DNA from: Posidonia oceanica
Taxonomy: Eukaryota; Streptophyta; Magnoliopsida; Alismatales; Posidoniaceae
Length of the DNA stretch: 64,000 bases
Assembly (NCBI GenBank): GCA_037176725.1
Contig: JAZBRS010000049.1
Coordinates: 39,486,001-39,550,000, forward strand
Direction: 5' to 3'
Position 1 is the stretch's first letter. Every line of letters begins with the position of its first letter. Below are positions 56,038 to 64,000 of the stretch, piece after piece. Made by a program: the position numbers and the translations under genes. The notes beneath the pieces were generated by a model. It searched no databases. It had not been told where the DNA came from and saw only the letters and a program-made list of their open reading frames with translations.

Positions 56038-59000
56038 ATGGAAAGGCAGATTTCCCAGTTTTACACGAGGGCGGCGAAGCAGGCAAGGACCAGCCCCTCC
56101 CCTTTCGGCAAAACGGCAGTGGAGGCGGTGGCTGGGGCTGCTGCGGTGCGGGACGCAGCGGCGAGGGTGGCGGGAGGTGCCAGCGAGGGCGTGACAGGCG
56201 GCGGCGTGGCTGTGGCGGCGAGCTCGGCGATTGCAGGGGCGGGTTCGGCGGCTGCTGCGCCTGGGTCGGTGGCTGCTATGCCTGGGCTGGCTGCGGTGGT
56301 GGCCGTGGAGGCCGAGGTGGGTGTGGCAGGTGCAGTGGAGGCCGGTGGTGCCGTGGCGACGCCTGGGGCGACGTCCGGTGGCGATGCCGAGGCTGGGGGA
56401 GCGGAGACGGGGGCTGCCGTGGGTGGATCCGCGGAGACCGAGGTGGTGGTTGGCGGCGATGCCGAGGAGGCGGAGGCGACGACCAGTGAGGCCACCGTAG
56501 GGGAGGGCTCTGGTTTCGGGGCGGTTGGAGAGACGATGGCGGAGGCGGTCTCTGGTTCCAGCACCTCATTCAGTTTGGAGGATTCCGAGGAGACAGTCTC
56601 AGAGGTGAGGCCTGAGGTCAGCCCAGATGAGGCGAGGCCCTCGGAGGTGCCCGAGGTGAGGCCAGTTGACCACCTCCTTGCGCAGTTCGGTGAGGACGAC
56701 AGCTAGTGGCGAAACATGGTGGACTTCGTCCGATGGGAGGCGGAGGGCGTCGTGAGGGATCCCCCGGACTACTGGCGGGAGCAGATCCCCAGAGACGAGG
56801 TGCAGACGTCGGGACCGCGTAGGGACGCGTCCCGATCAGAGTACGCCACTGCCACACTAGCTTCTAGGGGGCAGGTATACATTTTTCATTCTTTTCTCCT
56901 TATTTTGTTCAATTATTTCATTATGACTGATAGTTTTCTTGCTTGCTTGTAGAGTCGAGCACCGGCCGTGACCCGCTGCTACTGGGGTCAGGTCCGCCGG
57001 TTCTAGGCTTTGTTGGCTTCTTTCCAGCAGGAGCGTTTGGATCGGATGGGATTTGGGCATTTCTTGTCCATACCGGACTTTCCCCTCCGTCCGATGTTTC
57101 TGGAGGCGATTGTAGAGCGGTGGAGCGTTCGGATGAGCTCGATCGTTACTCGGGCGGGTGAGTTTGTCCTCTCTCTTGAGGACATGCGCGATTGACTGGT
57201 CTCCGGGTTATCGGTAGACCAGTGACAAGGAGGGTGCACCTGAGCTACTCGGTTTTGGCGCAGGAGCTCGTTGGACGCCAGTTAGCCATGAGCAGGGAGC
57301 AGCTCGTGGTGATCACTTCCGCGGTTCGCCGGGTGAGTGAGTTGGTGGAGACAGTTGACGGACCTGGTGTGGAGATTGATCAGCAGCTGCAGGCCTTCCT
57401 CTTGGTGCTGTTCGGGGAGGTGCTCTTCTCGCACTCCTCCTCGAAGCTCTTGGCGTAGTTCCTTCCCCTTCTGGCAGACCTGGAACGTGTAGGAGAGTAC
57501 ACCTGGGGTGCGGCAAGCTTGGCGCACCTGTACTCCACCCTATTTTGCTTCACCAACGGCAGTTCTCGCCAGCTGGGCGAGAACCTACCTTTTCTTCAGG
57601 TAAATCTGCATATTTAAGCTTATATTGAATATTATATTCTTGCTAACAGCTTTCTTGTTTCACGTGCAGATGTGGGCGTGGGACTACTTTGCCTTTCTGT
57701 GCCCTGCCCCTCTTCTGGTTCCTCCTGTCGGTGTCCCCTTTCCCTGGGGACTATTTTGGACTGCTGTTGAGCAGGCCCTCGAGCCTGCCGATGACAACCG
57801 CTATGTCGGTCGTCTACTTTTTGAGCTCCTTGTCCCGGCTCAGGTAACTTGCTTCTTTTAATTTCAGCTTCTGTTTATTTATTTATGCTGCTTGCTGACA
57901 TGTATTGCTCTTTTCAGGTGGTTTGGCGTCCCTATGCTGAGGGAGAGCATGCAGACGTCCCCGAGATTGCCCGTGATCGGGCCATTTTCGACCGGATCGT
58001 ATGGATCCACTACTGGAACCACTGCCACTTCCAGCAGATCAGCAGGGCTGTACGACAGCTAGGGCGCTGGCAGGCTAGGGCGCTGGTAGGCTCGGCCTTT
58101 ACCTCCTCCTCACCGAGTATGGCGAGAGACACGCGGTGGGGGCAGCCGTGCTCGCCACTGGGTGGACGTCTACGGCCCACAGCTCCTGGACTGGGCCCGT
58201 CGTGGTTCCCCCACTCCGACGGATGCTACAGAGGAGGACGAGGTGGACTGGGCTGTGTGGATAGACTGGGAGTTTTCCTCTCTGATGATCTTCCACCGGT
58301 CCCACTTCCTTGGGCGCGGGAACCTTCCTTTGGGGGACACAGATCTCGGGGAGGCAGTGGTTTCCCGTGCAGCCCTGTTGGAGGAGGTTTAGTCTTCTCG
58401 CGCCCAGCTAGAGATAGTGGTGAGCTTTTGAATTTCATTTTGAATATTGTTAATTCAATTTGGATAACTGGCTTTCTTTCTTTTGCAGCTCAAGGCGGTC
58501 GATGAGCGGGCTCAGCAGGAGCGCCATTTGACCTAGCAGCTCTCCGCTTTGATCAGGGAGATTGACCGTCTACGGGCCTTTGCCTCTCAGGTATTTTTTC
58601 ACAAGTAGCTTTTGTAGTCTGGCTATGAATTGCAACTGACTTGAATCCTCCTTTTCAACCTTCGACTAGCAGCGCTCCACCTCCGGACCGTTTAGAGGAG
58701 ATCTCCCATCTCCAGGAGAAGGTAAATATGCTTTTATTTTATTTCTGTTTTTGAAATCCCCTTGGTTCTGACGCCATTGCTTGCAGGTCGCTTATCTAGA
58801 GGGCGAGCTGAGGGAGCGGGTTGGTCACTTCATAGCCGCCAGCTCTGTTGGGAGGTTAGAGGAGCTAGAGGGGACAGTCGCTGCTAGGAGTGCCCAGATC
58901 CAGGAGCTGGAGCAGCAGGTGGTTGATAGGGACACTGAGATTGCCCAGTCTCAGGCGGTATGATTTGATTCGGTGCTTCTTTATGTCCTCTATGTCCTTG

Positions 59001-59289
59001 CTTGTATCTGACATTTGGATTGTTTCCCTTCTCAGAGCATGGCGGGGGTTATCTCCCAGCTTGAGTTTGAGCTGGGGCACTACCAGAGGTTTGCCTTTAC
59101 GACCGGTGGTAGGCTCGGGGTGCCTGTTCCTCCTGTACCGAGCCGTCGGTCGGGTAGCTACCATTCTCGGTCTGTTTCCAGGGCCCCATTAGGCATTTCG
59201 GTTCGACAGTCACCTCGTCCCCTACTGCCCCTTCTCCGGCTCCTGCTCCTGCTTCGGCTCTTGAGGGTGAGGGAGAGAGTGCTCCCTAG
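56038..59289 (+). pseudogene. PMD2, X-B copy: eight exons, broken
   Basis: Exons are 56038-56874 (837 bp, 279 codons, phase 0), 56953-57599, 57670-57843, 57918-58419, 58489-58590, 58659-58721, 58787-58957 and 59036-59289. Donors and acceptors match X-A except the acceptor before exon 6, which is AA (58657-58658) where X-A has AG. Other breaks: TAG near 56705 (Trp in X-A), TAG near 57004, a 1-bp loss near 57186, TAG near 57457, a 16-bp tandem duplication in exon 4 near 58065-58095, TAG near 58389, TAG near 58533 and a 19-bp net loss in the Pro/Ala tail. The N-terminus MERQISQFYTRAAKQAR and the coiled coil (EGELRER, EELEGTV, IQELEQQV) are conserved. Confidence 0.85.
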
Positions 59290-59766
59290 CTTTTGTACTT
59301 CAGGGGTATGCCCCGGTGACTTTGTAGAACAATTGTATATTTTGAAATGATATAGATTTCTGCACACTCAGTAAACTTGTCAAATACTTCTTTTAAATTA
59401 CCTTTCTCAAAGCTAAAGTGAGCTTAAGTGACCAATATGGTAAAAAAATGGCCCTTAATTCAAATTAACTTGAAACCAGCATATTCAAGTGAAATAGTAT
59501 GTAAATGACATAGTTATAAAGAAAGATTTCACCTGTAAGCTTAAGAATTGAATTTTGAAGTCGTCGTCGCCTTAACGAGCCATTTACTTGATGAAACAAG
59601 CAACCAGAGATTCCGACTGGCCCGAATGTCCAAAAAATATGAAACCAACGCTTGCACATGTATTTCAACTTAGTTAAACCTCTAGAATGGGCAAAACGGG
59701 CACATGCAACTCAATCACGGATCAGGGGGCAATCCAACCAAGTTCAGTGACTTAAGTCACTGATAA
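59290..59766. other. X-B spacer between PMD2 and the PMD3 promoter
   Basis: Continuous, with a single AATTG at 59331-59335, the empty site of the X-A solo LTR. It is AT-rich and has no gene. Confidence 0.8.
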
Positions 59767-59899
59767 AACGTTATACACCTCATCTGCTGCAGCCAACGTT
59801 ATCCGTTTCAACTTCTGCGTCCAATGCCGGTAGCTGCTCTAAACGTTATACGCCTCAAATGGCGCGGCTAACGTTGGACGCGCACCGTCTCGCGTACAA
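59767..59899. promoter_or_regulatory. AACGTT palindrome array upstream of PMD3 (X-B)
   Basis: AAACGTTATACACC, AGCCAACGTTATCCG, GCGTCCAATGCCGG, AAACGTTATACGCC, and the full GCGGCTAACGTTGGACGC (59864-59881), then CTCGCGTACAATG. It lies 115-250 bp upstream of the PMD3 TATA box. In X-A the array is truncated by the Ogre-like LTR at 22560. Confidence 0.62.
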
Positions 59900-60012
59900 T
59901 GAAGCAAGCTCAGAAACTTTTCTTTCCTTTCCTGTTCTTGGCTAATCTTTCGGAATGCTTGCGAAATTTTCTTAATGTCCGCGTGAAAGATTTCCGACAA
60001 TCCTCCTGTGCT

Positions 60013-60019
60013 TATAAAA
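60013..60019 (+). promoter_or_regulatory. TATA box of PMD3 (X-B)
   Basis: TATAAAA lies 105 bp upstream of the PMD3 ATG, the same spacing as for PMD2. Confidence 0.65.
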
Positions 60020-60117
60020 GCTTGGCCACCCCTTTGATTTTCATGCATACTTGCTCCTTTTTCTCTCTACTGATTTCTTCCTTATTTTTGCTTCTTTCTT
60101 CCCTCTCTTTTGCTTTC

Positions 60118-61457
60118 ATGGCTTCTAGCTCAGTCCCCAATGTCTTCATGCACAACAAGAAGGGGGTCGTAAAACCTTTGGAAGAGATTAAAGGACATAT
60201 GATGTCCCTTATCAAGACGGGGAAGGTATGATCTTCTTCATTGGTCCCTTCACACTCTTTTGTTCCTCATGCTTTTGAATTTCTTTGCAAGAAATCCTCA
60301 ATTTCACCAAGACACCTTCCTTGGACAATGATTTCCCCTACTACTCCACTTGGGTAAAGGATTTTGTGCTCTAGGCTCAAGAGAGGAAATCTGTTTTGGC
60401 CCGTACGTGCTTTGATGGACTTCTGGATTTATTGGGCACAAACTTGGACTGGCCCCTGCTTCACGCCTCATGCGCCTTTTGGAGTCCTGAGACTCATACT
60501 TTCTTCTTTGGGGGTTGTGAGGCGACAATCCTAGTAGAAGATGTTCACAGCCTACTTGGTGTAACTCAGATTGGAGCGGTCCGGCCAGATATTGATTTCC
60601 CATTGCCGTATGGAACAGCAGATATGCAAACATATATAGACCGTATATTCACCCTTCCGCCTACCTTTCCAGTAATCAGAAGTCGCAGACTCAACTTGGT
60701 GCATTTGTACTTCAGCTTCCGACGGATTGAGGAATCTGCCTCTCAGGATCAGCTGTTGGTGTGTCTGCATTTACTGATTGGAGGCCTTACTTTATTTGTC
60801 ACCAAGGATTTCTCCTTGGATGTCTATCATACTGAGTTCCTAATAGGCCTTACTGAGCATTTTTGGCGCTCTCCTTCAGTGGCCATTCTTGCTGCCACAT
60901 ATCTTGGTCTGACCAGTGTTTCCACTGGAGGGGATTTTGTAGGCTCTCCTTTCCTTCTTTCCAAGTGGCTGCAGGTCCATTTCCCGAGACTTGGGCCCGT
61001 GAAGACAGATTTGATTGAGGAAAGGGTTTGCTCTTTGTCTGCTGCCCCTATTGACATTTCCGTGCCTTCCACGTCCCTTTCTCATAAGCAATAGGCACGA
61101 GGTTCTTCAGTTGAGTTGGAGCTGATAGGGCCCACCCACTTTGCAGTTTACAACTCCCATCGTTGCTTCGAGATGGTGGGTCAGAAGAAAGGGGTGCCGT
61201 CTCGGCTGAGCTTTATTCCTCATATTCGGGTTCGGGAGCGTAGTCTTCCATCTGATGCAGTAATGGTGTACTATATTCGGGCTCTCTGGTCGTCTTTGGA
61301 CCGCCATGATAATTCAGAGGGGCCATCAACTGCTTCTTGCTGCCTACCACGGGAGGATGTGCATTGGAAGTGGTATTCAAAGCTACTGCCCAAGCCCAAG
61401 GAGTGGGTTGAAGCGATGGGCGTGCTACGCAGAAAAAGGAAGAAGATGGTTAGATAG
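60118..61457 (+). pseudogene. PMD3, X-B copy: nearly intact, two stops and a lost acceptor
   Basis: Exon 1 is 60118-60225 (36 codons, MASSSVPNVFMHNKKG). Exon 2 is 60291-61457 (389 codons) if the acceptor was originally AG directly before GAAATCC; it now reads AA (60289-60290). With that, the intron is phase 0. The product is ~424 residues, close to PMD1 (426). The PMD core is at ~100-127 (WSPETHTFFFGGCEA, ILVEDVHSLLGV). The C-terminus is basic (RRKRKKMVR), like PMD1. Stops: TAG near 60371 (shared with X-A) and TAG at 61092 (CAG in X-A). No frameshift was found in exon 2. It lies tail to tail with pol. Confidence 0.85.
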
Positions 61458-61647
61458 GCAGTCATTGTAATTTTTAATTTCAGGGACCATGTATCTTTTC
61501 AAGGGAATTAATATATATATATTTCATTTTTCATCCTTATTCATGTGTTTTGGACTGTTCTGAGTTTAGAAATACTCCCTGGTGGCTTTGATATTTGATC
61601 AAGGGCCTTCTGTCCAAAATCTGCAATTTAAGTCACAGTTAAAATGT

Positions 61648-61784
61648 AAGACGCTCAATATGGCTCTTATAACGTAAGACGTGGAAGATGAGGCGTCCAA
61701 CATACCTCTGTTGATCGTTATACGCTTCAGATGGCGTGTCCAATGTTGGACGTTGATATTTGCTCGTTTAACGCCCCTGAACTG
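61648..61784. promoter_or_regulatory. AACGTT motif array downstream of PMD3 (X-B)
   Basis: GACGCTCAATATGG, CTTATAACGTAAGACG, GGCGTCCAACATACC, GATCGTTATACGC and GGCGTGTCCAATGTTGGACG. It is more complete than the X-A counterpart (32520-32625). Confidence 0.5.
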
Positions 61785-62227
61785 CCTTCCTATATTACCT
61801 CAGCAAACATGTTAGTTCATCTAGGGGTATGATTGCCCCTAGTCCAAAGTACCTTCTGGAAACTCTGAGACATCTTTAACATTGTGAAATCAAAAGGCTA
61901 CGGAAACACTTGGTAACAACCTATATACAATGCACACTTTAAGCAAACCTAATGCTATGAATGGGAAAGAAATTAAGGGAAACTTAGGTTTTGAATAACA
62001 AGTATTGGCCTCAGCTTTGTTGTCTAAAGATGATATGCCAAACGAGGGGCTGTCTCTTCTTGATCCCAGTCTTAGCTTGTAGGCGAATACCAAGCGACCG
62101 TCCTGAATAAGAAGGGTCGAGTACGACGTGGAGTCGTAAAATGTCCTAGATTTCGCATCACTGGCCTTTACTTGTTATCAGTTTCATGAGATGATGTTGG
62201 TTGGGTAGATTTTACCCTACTCACTAT

Positions 62228-62320
62228 TTTTGGATTTTTGATTTTATTATTTTTTTGGATTTTTGATTTTTGATTTTTTTGGATTTTTGATTTTATCATT
62301 TTTTTGGATTTTTGATTTCA
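62228..62320. repeat. TTTTTGGATTTTTGA minisatellite, X-B
   Basis: The same T-rich units as 33090-33235, fewer and more regular. Confidence 0.7.
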
Positions 62321-62625
62321 TGGGAGATGAAGAATCCTCCAGGAAGTTGGGAAACTGGGGACCTCATGGTTGGAAAACCTTGACAGTTTGGTCCCTTGTG
62401 CATCCTAGAGTCAGAAAATACATCGGGCTCGCTTTAGCACCTAACTGCTCCTAGCCTTAGGCCTCTGCCTCATGCCTCTTAGTGTACAGTGTAGGATGTG
62501 GTAGAAGGAAAGTCCATGCCCTATCCTAAGATGTTGGTTGAAGATTTGAAGCCTAAACCCCTCCTAGTTCAAGGTTGATTCCTACTGCGCTTAGTATTCC
62601 CCAGCTTTTCTGTTTTTAACTCTTA

Positions 62626-62745
62626 GACAGCTTCTTTGCTGCCGTCTTTTCCACTCTCTTTCTTTACCTTGCACAGGGACAGCTTCTTTGCTGCCGTCTT
62701 TTCCACTCTCTTTCTTTACCTTGCACAGGGACAGCTTCTTTGCTG
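62626..62745. repeat. ~58-bp tandem repeat in the X-B spacer
   Basis: Units of GACAGCTTCTTTGCTGCCGT, CTTTTCCACTCTCTTTC and TTTACCTTGCACAGG. Two are nearly identical and a third is partial. X-A has two diverged units at 33541-33640. Confidence 0.8.
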
Positions 62746-63136
62746 TCTTCTTTTCAGACCTTTTTTGCTTTCTTTTCTAGGTACTTTGGCAAGTAGTCTC
62801 ACCCCTTCTAAGTGCTCTGTCAAAGGATACTCGTTCCTTGACGAACCGAGATACTCTTTCATTTGGTACACTCCCCTCTTTTCTGCGCTTCTAGGTTTTG
62901 GCCTTAGATGCCTACCCAATTTGTACTAGGGTAACGCGCCTGACTCGAGGGTTGTGTGTGGACTTGTTATTCATGAACTGGGAGGGGGCTCCTTATGATT
63001 TGCCTCTATCTCAGTGTGGGACAATTTCCTTTCCTTCTCCCACAAGGTGTTTGTGGGATGAGGCTAAGGCAAGATTCCTAGGCTTCAACAGCAGAGGGCC
63101 CTTGAGCACGGGTAGTCTAATGGCTCAGTGTGCATA

Positions 63137-64000
63137 TCAAGGGTAGTACCTTTTGAGGTGCAGTGCATTACAGGGATATTGAAGCCTAGTGCCATCCTCT
63201 CTGGCCAAACAGTAGGCATTGCCTGGATATGCCTCAACCACCAAGTATGGTCCATCTCAATTTGGTCTCAGTTTCCCATGCTTGCGAGGAAGGATTTCTT
63301 TAAGCACCCATTCACCAATATTGAATTTACGTTCAATTACTTTCTTCTTATATGCTCTTGCAAGTCGTTCTTGGTAGAGGCGTGCATGCTCAGCTGCTTG
63401 CAACCGCTTCTCATTTAGCAAATCCAACCGTAGACTTAATAATTGCCTCTTATCCTCGGCAGTTATCTCATTGTCGAGTTGTATCCTGGATGGGGGGACC
63501 ATGACCTCAAATGGGACTACCGTCTCCATACCATAAGTAAGCGCAAATGGGGTTTGTCCCGTAGGCATTCTTATGGAGGTTCGATAGGCCCACAAGGTAT
63601 CAATTAGCTTATCTGACCAGTCATGTCCCTTGGTTCCTCTTACCGTTTTCTTAAGGATTCGGATTAACGTTTTATTAGTAGCTTCAGCTTGCCCATTACC
63701 TTAGGGGTAATTTGGCGATGAATGATGCAACTCAATCTTAAACTTCTTACAGAGCTTTCTGAAGTCTTGGGATACAAAGATTGCGCCATTGTCTGCTACC
63801 AATTTCTTTGGGATCCCGAACCTTGAGATGATATTCTTTCACACGAACTTGTAAAGATTTGAAGCTTTGATTTCAGTGAATGCTTCCGCTTCAGCTCATT
63901 TGGTGAAGTACTCAATGGCTGTGAGGATGAACCAATTCTGCTTTTCAGTGTTGAATGGCCCGACGACATCAAATGCCCACATAGAGAAGGGCCACACTGC
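63137..64000 (-). pseudogene. X-B integrase, cut by the window end
   Basis: The minus strand ends RYYP at 63137. The C-terminal region KLRPN..GPYLVVEAYPGNAYC has TGA for Trp near 63258. The core has LWAYRTSIRMPTGQTPFALTYGMETVVPFEV, GNGQAEATNK with the catalytic Glu at 63683-63685, VADNGAIF (near 63790), and AFDVVGPF at the window edge. A stop near 63700 (Tyr-Pro-Gln-Gly region) and small shifts near 63640 are present. It keeps the canonical Glu that X-A has lost. Confidence 0.85.

Larger units (their letters stand above)
61458..63136. other. X-B spacer between PMD3 and the integrase end
   Basis: Collinear with 32351-34002 and without a recognisable gene. It contains a motif array (61648-61784), a T-rich minisatellite (62228-62320) and a ~58-bp repeat in three units (62626-62745), where X-A has two. 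Confidence 0.65.
52153..64000 (-). mobile_element. Second copy of the large Tat-lineage element, X-B, partial
   Basis: It is collinear with X-A in the same orientation: 31/34-bp array, 44-bp array, PMD1, PMD2, PMD3, spacer and integrase. It is interrupted on the left by the Tekay LTR and runs off the window at 64000 in the integrase core. It lacks all the Ogre-like insertions, so it supplies the uninterrupted PMD2-PMD3 interval, including the PMD3 promoter and first exon. Confidence 0.9.

Overview
The window is plant nuclear DNA made almost entirely of nested LTR retrotransposons; I found no host gene, rRNA, tRNA or CRISPR array. Evidence for a plant: a chromodomain Ty3/gypsy element of Tekay/Del type with an initiator-Met PBS, Tat-lineage Ty3/gypsy elements with a second (archaeal-type) RNase H, Ogre-like ~6-kb LTRs with an Arg-type PBS, and plant mobile domain (PMD) genes. 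The genus cannot be read from the sequence.

Layout. Positions 1-1983 are the 3' LTR (cut by the window edge) of a minus-strand Tekay-like chromovirus. 2019-2885 is its integrase tail and chromodomain, 45474-49007 the rest of its pol and gag, and 49181-52152 its 5' LTR. Inside this element sits a very large minus-strand Tat-lineage element, here called X-A (2886-45473): 5' LTR 44094-45473, then gag, tandem proteases, RT/RNase H, archaeal-type RNase H and integrase down to 34003. A ~29-kb 3' region follows, of which ~20 kb is later insertions. The Tekay element in turn interrupts a second copy of the same large element, X-B, which occupies 52153-64000 and runs off the right edge inside integrase.

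X-A is itself interrupted by three Ogre-like LTRs of one family. A solo LTR (10318-22108, perfect 5-bp TSD) contains another solo LTR (14627-20462). A 5' LTR with PBS, leader and truncated gag (22560-31234) has replaced the start of a PMD gene.

The most unusual content is antisense to pol in the 3' region of element X: three separate PMD-family genes (PMD1, PMD2, PMD3). Each has its own TATA box. PMD1 and PMD3 have one intron and PMD2 has seven; all are phase 0, and the exons keep multiples of three apart from identifiable indels. Upstream of each TATA box lies an array of a palindromic motif, GCGNNNAACGTTNNNCGC; the same motif lies upstream of the TATA box of the element's own LTR. Both copies of every gene carry stops or frameshifts, mostly at different places in X-A and X-B. 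Satellite-like 31/34-bp and 44-bp tandem arrays lie beyond PMD1 and differ in copy number between the two copies.

Inferred order of events: X-B; then Tekay into X-B; then X-A into Tekay; then Ogre-like insertions into X-A; then a solo LTR into a solo LTR. Everything visible is decayed, largely by C-to-T/G-to-A changes.
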